A DNA stretch of 64,000 nt from Sulfurovum zhangzhouensis (GCF_030347965.1 NZ_JAQIBD010000003.1:124001-188000), one strand, 5' to 3'. Shown: positions 52,789 to 62,098, counted from the stretch's first letter. A program made the numbers and translations. Notes: generated by a model from the letters alone, not told the origin.

Positions 52789-54390
52789 ATGGTAGATATC
52801 TTAGTGATCGGCAGTGGCGGTGCGGGACTGAGCGCGGCACTTACAGCCAAACAGGAAGGGGCTTCAGTACTGGTAGTCGGTAAGAGTTATCCGACCACTT
52901 CTCAAACTTCTATGGCACAAGGTGGGATGAACGCTGCACTGGGAAATGTCGAAGAGGACCATATTGCCTCACATATTGCAGATACGATCAAATCAGCGCA
53001 CGGTATCTGTGATGAGAATATGGTACGAAAAATGTGTGCAGATGGACCGCAGGTGATCGAGTGGCTGGAACAGCTCGGTGTCCCTTTCTCACGTTTGGAT
53101 AACGGACAAAGCGGTATAAGCAGTGTCGCACAGCGTCAAATGGGTGGAGCGAGTGCAAAACGTGCATGTTATGCACAGGATTATACGGGGCTGAAGATCC
53201 TCCACACCCTCTATGACAATTGTCTTAAAGAAGGGATTGACTTTTTAGAAGAGCATTATCTACTCAATCTCATTACTCATGAAGGGACTATCAAAGGTGC
53301 AACTTTCCTGGATATCCGTAGTGGTGAAGTAGTAAAGATCGATGCAAAATCCGTAGTGATCGCTACAGGCGGTTTCGGGGCACTCTACCATGGCTATACG
53401 ACCAATGCATACGGCTCAACGGGTGATGGTATAGCAGCCGTACTGCGTGCTGGAGGAGCGGTGAGCGATATGGAGTTTATACAGTTCCATCCAACTGCAC
53501 TCAAACACTCCAGCCTTCTTATCTCAGAAGCAGCTAGAGGTGAAGGCGGGTATCTGTTGAACAGTGATGGGGAAAGATTTGTGGATGAGATCAAACCACG
53601 TGATATCGTAGCCCGTGCGATCTTTGAGCAGTTCGAAGCCGGCCAGGAGGTCTTTCTTGATGTGCGACACCTTGGTGAAACAAAACTGATGGAACTGCTG
53701 CCACAAGAAGTAGAACTTTGTCGTCTGCACGAAGGAGTAAACCCCGTAACTGAACTTGTCCCCATCAAACCGGTAGCACATTATACCATGGGAGGGATCG
53801 ATGTGGATGATGTCCTTGAAGTAAACGGAATAAAGGGATGTTTTGCCGTAGGTGAATGTTCCAATGCAAAAATCCACGGGGCAAACCGTCTGGGGGGGAA
53901 CTCACTGCTTGAGATCACAGCCTTTGGAAAGTTCGCAGGGGAGAATGCCTATAAACATGCTATGTTTGCCAAAAGCACACCTGCAGATGATACGCAGCTG
54001 CAAAAAGACAAAGCCCATATCGAAAAGATTTACAGCCAGGAATGCAGTATCAATTTCTATGAAGAAAGAGACAAACTTGGAAAACTCTTCTATGATCAAG
54101 TCGGTATCGTACGAGAGAATGACAAACTTGAGCATGCTCTTCATGAGGTGATCACAATGCAGGTAGCGCTGTCAAAGATGGGCATAGAAGACCAAGCCAC
54201 AACACATAATCAAAACCTGATAGAGTTTTTGGAGTTCAGTAATGCCCTGCTTCTCGCTCCTACGGTGATCTCTTCCGCTATAGCAAGAGATGAGAGCCGT
54301 GGTGCACATTTCAAACGTGGATTTGAATGTGAAGATGATGAGAGGTTTCAAAAACATATCGTACTACAGTGGAACAAGGATGCACAATGA
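52789..54390 (+). CDS. frdA: Fumarate reductase/succinate dehydrogenase-type flavoprotein
   Basis: 533 residues. Seen: FAD motif GSGGAGLSAAL (8-18), QMGGASAKRACYAQDYTG, FIQFHPTALKHSS, EAARGEGGYLLNSDGERF, HGANRLGGNSLLE and ARDESRGAHFKRGF with active-site Arg. The His that binds FAD covalently in FrdA/SdhA (pattern SHTxxAQGG) is Gln39 here (SQTSMAQGG), so FAD is probably non-covalent. No Tat signal: cytoplasmic. An L-aspartate oxidase is an alternative, but the adjacent iron-sulfur gene favours FrdA. No membrane anchor or SdhE gene lies nearby. Confidence 0.82.
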   Translation: MVDILVIGSGGAGLSAALTAKQEGASVLVVGKSYPTTSQTSMAQGGMNAALGNVEEDHIASHIADTIKSAHGICDENMVRKMCADGPQVIEWLEQLGVPFSRLDNGQSGISSVAQRQMGGASAKRACYAQDYTGLKILHTLYDNCLKEGIDFLEEHYLLNLITHEGTIKGATFLDIRSGEVVKIDAKSVVIATGGFGALYHGYTTNAYGSTGDGIAAVLRAGGAVSDMEFIQFHPTALKHSSLLISEAARGEGGYLLNSDGERFVDEIKPRDIVARAIFEQFEAGQEVFLDVRHLGETKLMELLPQEVELCRLHEGVNPVTELVPIKPVAHYTMGGIDVDDVLEVNGIKGCFAVGECSNAKIHGANRLGGNSLLEITAFGKFAGENAYKHAMFAKSTPADDTQLQKDKAHIEKIYSQECSINFYEERDKLGKLFYDQVGIVRENDKLEHALHEVITMQVALSKMGIEDQATTHNQNLIEFLEFSNALLLAPTVISSAIARDESRGAHFKRGFECEDDERFQKHIVLQWNKDAQ

Positions 54391-55100
54391 AAATTAAGAT
54401 CCTAAGAAGCCAAACCAATACGCATCAAGAATATACCCTTCCCGATGGAGAGACCACTCTTCTTAAGGCACTTACACATATCAAAGCCACACAGGATGCT
54501 ACACTGACATTTAGTGCGGGGTGCCGTGCCTCAGTCTGTGGAACGTGTGCGGTACGTGTGAACGGGAGGGAAAAGCTCTCCTGTGCGTACAAGGTACAAG
54601 ACGGCGATATCATCGAGCCGTTACAGTACCACCCGGTATTGCGTGATCTCAAAGTAGACAAACAACCTGCCAAAAAGACACTCTCTACATCCACTGCATG
54701 GCTGCACAGTTTTCAAGAAGCTGCACAAAACCACGCCGATGAGAAGATGAGTGAAAGACAAACCGACTGTATCCTTTGTGATAGCTGCTACTCTGCCTGC
54801 CCGGTATTAGCTGTTAACCCTGACTTTATAGGTCCATTTGCCCTCACCCGTGCTTACCGCTACAGTGTAGACAAACGTGAAGAGAATGTAAAAGGCATCA
54901 TTGATAACATACAGAGTAATGGTGTGTGGGACTGTACCTTATGTGGTGAATGTACAGCAGTATGTCCCAAGGGAATCGACCCAAAGATGGATATCACCAT
55001 GCTACGCTCTACTTCCGTACAACAAGGTTATGAAGATCCGAGCTTCTCTCAAATGAGTTTTGGTACACCTGACTTTGGAGGCGGAGGTTTTGGATTTTAA
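54387..55100 (+). CDS. frdB: Fumarate reductase/succinate dehydrogenase iron-sulfur protein
   Basis: About 237 residues from the ATG at 54387, which overlaps the frdA stop (ATGA); an upstream in-frame ATG at 54369 adds 6 residues. In numbering from that upstream ATG, Cys46/51/54/66 bind the 2Fe-2S cluster, and Cys128/131/134/138 and Cys183/186/189/193 bind the two cubane-type clusters. The unusual end is Gly/Phe-rich (FGGGGFGF). Passes electrons between FrdA and a quinone-reactive anchor or another carrier not seen here. Confidence 0.88.
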   Translation: MKIKILRSQTNTHQEYTLPDGETTLLKALTHIKATQDATLTFSAGCRASVCGTCAVRVNGREKLSCAYKVQDGDIIEPLQYHPVLRDLKVDKQPAKKTLSTSTAWLHSFQEAAQNHADEKMSERQTDCILCDSCYSACPVLAVNPDFIGPFALTRAYRYSVDKREENVKGIIDNIQSNGVWDCTLCGECTAVCPKGIDPKMDITMLRSTSVQQGYEDPSFSQMSFGTPDFGGGGFGF

Positions 55101-55151
55101 GGTAAATTGAGCTTTGCTAAAAAGAGTATGCCCCAAGGCAGATGCGAATGC

Positions 55152-55170
55152 GGGGAGTTAACCCCTTTTT
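55152..55170 (+). terminator. Weak terminator after frdAB
   Basis: GGGG (55152-55155) and CCCC (55162-55165) with a 6-base loop, then TTTTT. Only 4 bp but all G-C. It overlaps the end of the convergent SPOR-like gene. Confidence 0.35.
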
Positions 55171-55856
55171 ACATACGCTAAGGCATCCTCTAATTTATAG
55201 TAATAACGTATGGAATTTACCTTTTCATTTTTATGCCAGCTGCTGATCAGCAGATACTTCTCTTTTACCTCTTCAAGCGTTGAGTATACTGAGTGTTGAG
55301 AAACCTTTTCTTTAAATGTATATAAACGATTATTTATCACATTGTAACGTTCTTTAAAGGAAGGAATATCTCCTATGATTGTGTTATATTCGATATAATC
55401 CCCATCAAATGCTACTATGACGAGCTCTTTATCTGCGGCCTCAAAACAGACATAAAAGACATTTCCATTCAACAATGTTTCTAAAGAACGTTTCTTGGCA
55501 CGTTTTGCATGACCCTTCTTTGACACCATTTGATCTAAGACAACAGGGATATTGGTCTGCTCTTTTTTTTGGTTCTGTTTTGCTGAGACTTCTTTGATAA
55601 ATGCATCTTTAAAAACTTTTCTATAATGCAGAAGTGCCCGTTGTGCGGATACTTTATCTTCTATAGGTTGAGAGTGAGCCCAGTGAAGTTCTCCAAGTTT
55701 TTCTATGGTCACATTTGATTTGAGCTTGGTCTGAGCAATACGATCGACCATTTTTTGAAGCATCAGACGGTTCTTATACAGCCCAAGCTGAATGACATAA
55801 CCCGCCTGCATTGTTGTACTGAAAAATAGCAGAACAAAAAGGATTTTTCTAATCAT
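55158..55856 (-). CDS. Secreted SPOR-like protein of unknown function
   Basis: 232 residues with a signal peptide (about 1-18). The mature start YVIQLGLYKNRLMLQKMVDRI resembles the first strand and helix of a SPOR domain, which binds denuded peptidoglycan glycan strands; the C-terminus repeats a similar run (IRYYYKLEDALAYV). The middle is Lys/Gln-rich. Probably a cell-envelope protein. Confidence 0.55.
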   Translation of the reverse strand: MIRKILFVLLFFSTTMQAGYVIQLGLYKNRLMLQKMVDRIAQTKLKSNVTIEKLGELHWAHSQPIEDKVSAQRALLHYRKVFKDAFIKEVSAKQNQKKEQTNIPVVLDQMVSKKGHAKRAKKRSLETLLNGNVFYVCFEAADKELVIVAFDGDYIEYNTIIGDIPSFKERYNVINNRLYTFKEKVSQHSVYSTLEEVKEKYLLISSWHKNEKVNSIRYYYKLEDALAYVKRG

Positions 55857-56070
55857 TTTTTACCTTTCGCCCTACCCTCCAACAATAATAAATTTTACAG
55901 ATGTATAATATATGAAATATATGAAAAAATGACTTAACAGAGTCAAATCTATCAATAATTTATATCAATGGTTGTTAGAAATAATGCCTTACTTCTAACA
56001 AACTTTTAACAGATAAATTTAGATACACTCTATATTAAGTGAAATTAACCTGAATGAGGGGAGGTTAAAC

Positions 56071-56319
56071 ATGGTGGTATTGGTACTCACACAGAAAGGC
56101 TTTCATGAAGTAATGAAACTCAGAGAATCTGCACATCTGACCATTTGGGTCAATCAACATATTCTCTCAAAAGATGAAATAGCCGAATATAAAAACGACG
56201 GTATTCACATCACTGATTGTGCCTATGACATTGATATCAACTCAGAAGATCAGATCAACAATGCTTTGCAAATGCTCTATCAGAACCATCCGGATGAAGT
56301 GATCTTTGTGGAAAGATAA
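56071..56319 (+). CDS. Small protein of unknown function (82 aa)
   Basis: Not recognised. 82 residues, no membrane segment, acidic, with an aromatic/acidic second half (NDGIHITDCAYDIDINSEDQI). Strong GAGGGGAGGTTAAAC site before the ATG. Converges on the membrane HExxH gene, 7 bases apart. Confidence 0.6.
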   Translation: MVVLVLTQKGFHEVMKLRESAHLTIWVNQHILSKDEIAEYKNDGIHITDCAYDIDINSEDQINNALQMLYQNHPDEVIFVER

Positions 56320-56326
56320 AAAATAA

Positions 56327-56953
56327 TTACTGATGCTTATTCGAAAATGCCTCAAAAAACATCCCGATCACAGCACCTATCATCAAAAGATAACCCATGA
56401 CCCTTGTCATACCTGAGATCAATGATTCATACCCCAATACCCCTAAACTACTGAAGATATAGTGAAAATCATGCAGTGCATCCACCCCAAGGAAGGATTT
56501 GTGTGCAGGCAGGATCGCTCCCTCATGTGCTGTAGACATATACCATGCGGTATAATCCATTGAAATACCCAAAATAAACAACCCTATCAGAAAGGCTGTC
56601 TGGTTACCTCTTTTTTTGTAATAATATGCAATTCCTAACGGGAAAAGCCATTGGAAAACCGTCCCCATACTGATCATCATGAATTTTGGACAAGGCAGGA
56701 TATAACATACCCCATGCCCGCCTTCATGTACGATACCTAGAGTTTGGTTGATGATAAACTGATAGATCGTAAAAAAATATTCTGAAATACTAGTGATATG
56801 ATGCGGAGTCGTTAGATAAGGTTTATAATTGATATAGAGAAGTAAAAAAAGCGTAAAGAGTACCAACACTGCCTTTTTGGCAGGTTTGGTAGGCAAATGT
56901 CGTTGTTCAGTCTTCTCTTTGGGGAAAAGATGACTAAACTTAGGCTTTTTCAA
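56327..56953 (-). CDS. Membrane protein with an HEGGH motif, putative intramembrane metallopeptidase
   Basis: 208 residues with about five membrane segments. His76-Glu77-Gly-Gly-His80 sits inside the second segment (LGIVHEGGHGVCYI), with two Cys at 83 and 88 and a later acidic SMDY (Asp133) in another segment. A membrane-embedded HExxH plus distant Asp is the layout of M50 site-2 protease-like enzymes. No known family assigned; activity inferred. Confidence 0.55.
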   Translation of the reverse strand: MKKPKFSHLFPKEKTEQRHLPTKPAKKAVLVLFTLFLLLYINYKPYLTTPHHITSISEYFFTIYQFIINQTLGIVHEGGHGVCYILPCPKFMMISMGTVFQWLFPLGIAYYYKKRGNQTAFLIGLFILGISMDYTAWYMSTAHEGAILPAHKSFLGVDALHDFHYIFSSLGVLGYESLISGMTRVMGYLLMIGAVIGMFFEAFSNKHQ

Positions 56954-56962
56954 AACAAAAAA

Positions 56963-58243
56963 TTAGATATCTCTTGGATCTACGATCTTTCCTGCGATCG
57001 CTGAAGCTGCTGCTACTGCCGAGTTCGCCAAATAGATCTCGGAAGTTCTCGCACCCATACGACCTACGAAGTTACGGTTAGTCGTAGCAACACATCGCTC
57101 TCCATCCCCAAGAATACCCATATATCCACCAAGACAAGCACCACATGTCGGGTTGGATACGACTGCACCTGCATTGATAAGGATATCGATCAATCCTTCA
57201 TGCTGTGCCTGAAGCAAGATCTTCTGTGTACCCGGTGTTACGATCATACGTGTATGTTTTGCCACACGTTTACCCTTCATGATCTCTGCAGCAATTCTAA
57301 GGTCTTCGATACGTCCATTCGTACAAGAACCGATCATCACTTGATCGATCTTAAGATCATCTGCTACTGCTGTTTCGATCGGCTTACCGTTTTCCGGCAA
57401 GAACGGATACGCAACTACCGGAGAAAGTGCTGCTGTATTGATAGTAAGTGTCTGGCAGTAGTTTGCGTCTGCATCTGCATAGTGGATCTTCGGCTCTGCT
57501 CTAAGTCCACCGTTTTCAGCTTTTCTCTCTTCAAGATATTTAAGTGTCACATCATCCACAGCAAAGATACCGTTTTTAGCACCTGCTTCGATCACCATGT
57601 TCGCAATCGAAAATCTATCTGCCATACTGAGGTACTGTACTGCTTCACCTGTGAACTCGATCGCTTTATAAAGTGCACCATCCACACCGATCATACGGAT
57701 AAGCTCAAGGATGATATCCTTACCGTAGATATGTTTACCCGGCTTACCTGTAAGCTCAACTTTGATCGTTTCAGGTACTTTGAACCAGTTACCCCCTGTG
57801 ATCATACCAAACGCAAGGTCTGTACTACCCATACCTGTTGAGAATGCACCAAGCGCACCATGTGTACACGTATGAGAGTCCGCACCGATGATCACATCAC
57901 CAGGGACCACAAGACCTTTTTCAGGAAGCAATGCATGCTCGATACCCATATCCTTCTCATCAAAGAAATATTTCATATCATGCTTATATGCAAAATCTCT
58001 ACTGATCTTTGCCTGGTTTGCCGAAGCGATATCTTTAGCCGGGATATAGTGATCCATAACGATACAGAAGTTATCCGGTCTTGCAAGTTTTGTCGCTCCG
58101 CTCTCTTCAAATGCTTTAATAGAGATCGGTGTAGTGATATCATTACCGATGATCATATCGATATCTACTCTTACGATCTCTCCAGCCTTTACTTCATGTC
58201 CGGCATGTTCTGAAAAGATCTTCTCTGTAATAGTTTGACCCAT
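56963..58243 (-). CDS. leuC: 3-isopropylmalate dehydratase large subunit (LeuC/HacA-type aconitase family)
   Basis: 426 residues, the short form. Isomerises 2- and 3-isopropylmalate in leucine synthesis. Seen: MGQTITEKIFSEHAG, ADSHTCTHGALGAFSTGMGSTDLA, MIGSCTNGRIEDLRIAA and NPTCGACLGGYMGIL, which carry the three 4Fe-4S cysteines. leuD is not in the window. A TATAAT box lies upstream (58280-58285). Confidence 0.93.
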   Translation of the reverse strand: MGQTITEKIFSEHAGHEVKAGEIVRVDIDMIIGNDITTPISIKAFEESGATKLARPDNFCIVMDHYIPAKDIASANQAKISRDFAYKHDMKYFFDEKDMGIEHALLPEKGLVVPGDVIIGADSHTCTHGALGAFSTGMGSTDLAFGMITGGNWFKVPETIKVELTGKPGKHIYGKDIILELIRMIGVDGALYKAIEFTGEAVQYLSMADRFSIANMVIEAGAKNGIFAVDDVTLKYLEERKAENGGLRAEPKIHYADADANYCQTLTINTAALSPVVAYPFLPENGKPIETAVADDLKIDQVMIGSCTNGRIEDLRIAAEIMKGKRVAKHTRMIVTPGTQKILLQAQHEGLIDILINAGAVVSNPTCGACLGGYMGILGDGERCVATTNRNFVGRMGARTSEIYLANSAVAAASAIAGKIVDPRDI

Positions 58244-58279
58244 TATGTTATCCTTGATAATACATTGTAAATTACGCGA

Positions 58280-58285
58280 ATTATA
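58280..58285 (-). promoter_or_regulatory. -10 box for leuC
   Basis: TATAAT on the minus strand 37 bp before the leuC ATG, in an arrangement (GCGAATTATATCGAA) close to that upstream of ispA; TTAGAAT at 58302-58308 may serve the divergent NFACT gene. Confidence 0.5.
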
Positions 58286-58337
58286 TCGAAATTTTTTTAT
58301 GTTAGAATTTCACTATTATTTCCACTAAGGTATCTCC

Positions 58338-59681
58338 ATGAAATTGTACGAACTACAGGCCATCGCCAAACGACTGAACGACTTTAGTTTCATTAGCCGT
58401 GCAAGACGCGTGGAGGACAATACCATAGAGCTTGTCTTTGATAAAAACGAGAGCTACTTTTTCAATATGACCAGAGGACACAGCTTTGTCTATAAAGCAC
58501 CCTCCCAACGGCCTATGCAAAGCTATAACGCACCTTTTGATGCCCTGCTTCATTCACTGCTTGCAGCCAGCAGAATCCTCTCTATCGAAGTACCCGGTGA
58601 CGACCGTATACTACGGATCAAAGTCGCCCCTAAAAGCTCCTATAAAGATCAAGTCGTAGTGCTGCAACTGGAATTTACCGGGAAAAATACCAATGCCATA
58701 CTTTTAGATGAACACGGGATCATCATTGAAGCACTCAGACATATAGATGCACAAAGTTCTTTCAGGGTCATACGCCCTGGTGTTGAGTTGCTTGAGTTGC
58801 CCCCCTTTGAGAGCAAAGAGGAACAAGGTGAACTCAATGATGTCGATGCATTCCTGGAAGATAACTTTTCTTTAGTTCAGTCAAAAAAACTAAGAGAGCT
58901 CAAAAAACAAAAACTTACCGCTACACAAAAAAAGATCGATAAACTCAAACAGCTCGTCGATAATCTGCCAAGTGAAACAGATCTTGAAGCTGAATCAGTA
59001 AAATATACCAATTATGCCAACCTCATCCTGGCAAATCTCTACCAGATCAAACCCTACGATAAAAAGCTGGAGACTTATGACTTTGAGGGCCATCAGGTGA
59101 CTATCCCTTTTCCTAAAGATATAAAGACCAACAGACTTTCAGACTACTACTTCAACCTCTCCAAACGTGCCAAGAACAAAGCGAAAAATGTCCATATCGA
59201 AAAGAGTAACCTGGAGAGCAAAAAAGCATTTTATGAAAACATCTACTATGCTCTAGAGCAGGCTCAAACCCCTTATGAACTGGAACTTCTTGTACCAAAG
59301 CGTGCAAAATCCCTGAGGAAAAAAGAGAAACTCAAAGAGGGAGAGCTCTTCTGGATCGAAGACTATAAAGTACTTGTCGGCCGCAACAGCACAGAAAACC
59401 AAAAACTGCTTCAGCTTGCCAAGGCCAATGATGTTTGGATGCACGTACGCGATATCCCTTCTTCGCACGTGATTATCCGTACGGACAAACAAAATCTGCC
59501 AGAATCGGTCATTCAGGCTGCGGCCAAACTCTGTGTAGACTTTTCTGTAAAAAATCCGGGGGATTACGAAGTAGACTATACCAAACGAAAATTTGTCAAG
59601 GTCCAAGAGGGATCCAATGTCCTTTACAATCAATACCACACCATCCATGTGACCAAAGAGGGTGTAGAAATCAGAGTATAA
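58338..59681 (+). CDS. NFACT-family ribosome-associated protein (RqcH-like, short)
   Basis: 447 residues. NFACT-N-like N-terminus (MKLYELQAIAKRL, ILLDEHGIIIEALRHI), a lysine-rich coiled-coil middle (about 180-320), and an NFACT-R domain (DUF814) with YKVLVGRNSTENQKL and NDVWMHVRDIPSSHVIIRT. RqcH family members add alanine tails to stalled nascent chains. It is shorter than typical RqcH (about 560) and lacks the HhH middle and C-terminal parts, so tail synthesis may be reduced or absent. Confidence 0.8.
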   Translation: MKLYELQAIAKRLNDFSFISRARRVEDNTIELVFDKNESYFFNMTRGHSFVYKAPSQRPMQSYNAPFDALLHSLLAASRILSIEVPGDDRILRIKVAPKSSYKDQVVVLQLEFTGKNTNAILLDEHGIIIEALRHIDAQSSFRVIRPGVELLELPPFESKEEQGELNDVDAFLEDNFSLVQSKKLRELKKQKLTATQKKIDKLKQLVDNLPSETDLEAESVKYTNYANLILANLYQIKPYDKKLETYDFEGHQVTIPFPKDIKTNRLSDYYFNLSKRAKNKAKNVHIEKSNLESKKAFYENIYYALEQAQTPYELELLVPKRAKSLRKKEKLKEGELFWIEDYKVLVGRNSTENQKLLQLAKANDVWMHVRDIPSSHVIIRTDKQNLPESVIQAAAKLCVDFSVKNPGDYEVDYTKRKFVKVQEGSNVLYNQYHTIHVTKEGVEIRV

Positions 59682-59728
59682 CTCACCATCTGATATAATA
59701 TTATCCATATTAAAATCAGGACACAACA

Positions 59729-60487
59729 ATGATAGAAAACCTATCTCAGTATCAAAAGCGCTGGGTTACCGGCGTGGGACTATTCACTCTCGTCTTATTT
59801 ATTGGATTGATCGATAATTTTACACTGACATGGATATTTTTGGGTGCAATCTATATCATTGCTTTTTTTGAAGCGATGAGACTCTTTGAACTTCAATCCA
59901 ACAGTGCTTACTTCTGGGCGGTTTTTATCTGGGTCATTGCCTATTTTTACCCAAATCCTGATGACCTGTTCTTCTTTATTGCGGTAATCTTTGGTGCTGC
60001 TATTGCCTATTTTCACAACTTTGATAAAAAACTTATCCTGCCGTTTCTCTATCCAGTCAGCGGAATGCTCTTTATCTTGACGCTTTACCAGGATTTTGGC
60101 ATGATGACGATACTATGGTTGGTTATCACTATCACTTTGACGGATACGGGAGCCTACTTCACCGGTAAAAAGTTCGGGCAGACAAAGTTCTCGGATACTT
60201 CTCCAAACAAAACACTTGAAGGTGTATATGGAGGTCTATTCTTTGCAACATTGATCGGAAGTGCGATCGGTGCCTATATAGTACCGTTTTGGATCGCTGT
60301 ATTTGTGACACTCTTTACTTCTGCATCATCAGTATTTGGTGATCTGTTCGAGTCTTACCTCAAACGTGAAGCAGAGGTCAAAGACTCGGGAGATATCCTT
60401 CCAGGACATGGTGGTGTACTTGACCGCATTGATGGTTACCTCTTCGGTTCTATCATGATGTTGATCTCCCTGAGAGCACTGATCTAA
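59729..60487 (+). CDS. cdsA: Phosphatidate cytidylyltransferase
   Basis: 252 residues with about 6-7 membrane segments. Seen: the CDS signature SVFGDLFESYLKREAEVKDSG followed by ILPGHGGVLDRIDGYLFG near the C-terminus, and DTGAYFTGKKFGQ. Makes CDP-diacylglycerol. First of a cdsA-dxr-hydrolase-tsaD run with tiny gaps or overlaps. Confidence 0.96.
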   Translation: MIENLSQYQKRWVTGVGLFTLVLFIGLIDNFTLTWIFLGAIYIIAFFEAMRLFELQSNSAYFWAVFIWVIAYFYPNPDDLFFFIAVIFGAAIAYFHNFDKKLILPFLYPVSGMLFILTLYQDFGMMTILWLVITITLTDTGAYFTGKKFGQTKFSDTSPNKTLEGVYGGLFFATLIGSAIGAYIVPFWIAVFVTLFTSASSVFGDLFESYLKREAEVKDSGDILPGHGGVLDRIDGYLFGSIMMLISLRALI

Positions 60488-60489
60488 GT

Positions 60490-61566
60490 ATGCAAAGCAT
60501 TGTACTACTGGGCTCTACCGGCTCTATCGGAGTCAATACACTGATCATTGCCAAGCGATACAATATCGCGATAGAAACACTGGTAGCAGGCAACAATATT
60601 GATCTGCTCAACGAACAGATCGCAGAGCATCATCCTAAAACAGTTGTTATTGCCAATGAGGCAGACAGAGCCAAGGTCAACCACACCGATGTAAGGGCAG
60701 GGAGTAAAGCGATCTTGGAAGCAATCGAAGAGAGTAAAAGCGAGACAGTCGTCAATGCTTTAGTGGGATATGTTGGGTTGGCTCCTACACTCAAAGCAAC
60801 AAGCCTTGGTAAAAAAGTGGCACTTGCCAATAAAGAGTCACTGGTAGTTGCCGGTGAATTCATTGATATGTCCCTGATCACTCCGATTGATTCGGAGCAC
60901 TTTGGACTTTGGTACCTGATGAACGACCGTCCCTTCTCCAAACTTTATATCACGGCCAGTGGAGGAGCATTCCGAGAGTGGGAGATCGCAAAGATGAAAA
61001 ATGCAAACTTTGCAGATGCGCTCAAACACCCCAACTGGTCGATGGGTGACAAGATTACGATTGATTCAGCGACCATGACCAATAAACTTTTTGAACTGCT
61101 GGAAGCCAAATGGCTCTTTGATACGACTGATATCGATGCCCTGATCGAAAAGAAATCCATGGTTCATGCATTGGCTGAGTTTAAAGACGGCTCAACAACA
61201 GCACACTTTGCAGGAGTAGATATGAAGCTGCCTATCGCTTTTGCATTGCGAGGAGAGGTCACCGAACCGATCTTGCCTCCTACAGATTTGCTGACAATGG
61301 GCAGTATTGAATTCCTACCGATAGAAGAGCGAAGATATCCTATTTGGCAGATCAAGGAGCATATCCTGGGAAATCCGCATCTTGGTGTAGTGGTCAACGC
61401 AGCCAATGAAGAAGCGATCGAAGCCTTTAAACGTGAGCAGTGCAGTTTTTTTGGAATGAGTGAAATGGTACTGGATGCGTATAAAAAGTTTGAGAATTTC
61501 AAAGCCGATACAATTGATGAGATCATTGCAATAGATAAAGAGGTACGGGCTTATGTCAAGAAATGA
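60490..61566 (+). CDS. dxr: 1-deoxy-D-xylulose-5-phosphate reductoisomerase
   Basis: 358 residues. Second step of the MEP isoprenoid pathway. Seen: NADPH motif LLGSTGSIGVNTL (5-17), ALANKESLVVAG, DSEHFGLWYL, TASGGAFREWE and HPNWSMGDKITIDSATMTNKLFELLEAKWLF with metal-binding residues. It ends inside the next gene by 14 bases. Confidence 0.97.
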   Translation: MQSIVLLGSTGSIGVNTLIIAKRYNIAIETLVAGNNIDLLNEQIAEHHPKTVVIANEADRAKVNHTDVRAGSKAILEAIEESKSETVVNALVGYVGLAPTLKATSLGKKVALANKESLVVAGEFIDMSLITPIDSEHFGLWYLMNDRPFSKLYITASGGAFREWEIAKMKNANFADALKHPNWSMGDKITIDSATMTNKLFELLEAKWLFDTTDIDALIEKKSMVHALAEFKDGSTTAHFAGVDMKLPIAFALRGEVTEPILPPTDLLTMGSIEFLPIEERRYPIWQIKEHILGNPHLGVVVNAANEEAIEAFKREQCSFFGMSEMVLDAYKKFENFKADTIDEIIAIDKEVRAYVKK

Positions 61567-62098
61567 TAAAGTACTTATCCTGCATGGATGGGGTGGGAGT
61601 GATGCGCCGCACTGGCAGGCAGAACTTGCTGCAGAAGTTGCAAGAAACTATGGTACGGTCTCTTTTCCGCTTTTAGATAACTGTCATTTCCCAAGCAAAA
61701 ACCGTTGGGTTACACAGGTGATGCAGTTACTAAAAGAGTTTAAACCCGATACCGTGGTCTGCCACTCTTTGGCAAATACACTCTGGTTATGGCTCTGTGA
61801 AGAAGATGGAATGAATACGGTAGAGCGTCTTTTTATGGTCTCACCTCCAAGTCTAGACACAGAAGAGAAAACGATCAAGACCTTCTTCCCTGCACCTATG
61901 CCGACTTCTTTACATGCAAAAGAGGTTCATATGATCGTCTCTGATAATGATCCTTGGGTAAGTGTTGACGAAGCAGCAAAAATCGCATCTCATTACAATA
62001 TACCGCTAAAAGTCATTGAAAATGCGGGACATATCAATGCTGACAGCGGATATGGAAAATGGGAACTAATAGAGAATCTGGTAATGGAGAAAAAATGA
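61553..62098 (+). CDS. RBBP9/YdeN-type alpha/beta hydrolase
   Basis: 181 residues. Seen: [13 protein letters not shown] (oxyanion loop), VCHSLAN (nucleophile Ser elbow), SDNDPWVS (acid Asp) and [13 protein letters not shown] (catalytic His), the RBBP9/YdeN serine hydrolase set. Substrate unknown. Overlaps dxr by 14 and tsaD by 4 bases. Confidence 0.88.
   Translation: MSRNDKVLILHGWGGSDAPHWQAELAAEVARNYGTVSFPLLDNCHFPSKNRWVTQVMQLLKEFKPDTVVCHSLANTLWLWLCEEDGMNTVERLFMVSPPSLDTEEKTIKTFFPAPMPTSLHAKEVHMIVSDNDPWVSVDEAAKIASHYNIPLKVIENAGHINADSGYGKWELIENLVMEKK

Noticed and set aside
52789-54390. L-aspartate oxidase (NadB)
   Set aside because: Lack of the flavinylation His is shared with NadB, but an overlapping three-cluster iron-sulfur subunit gene follows, which NadB does not use. 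Kept as an alternative only.
57200-57841. Plus-strand open frame (213 codons) opposite leuC
   Set aside because: Cys/His-rich antisense shadow of the strongly conserved leuC; no RBS or family match.
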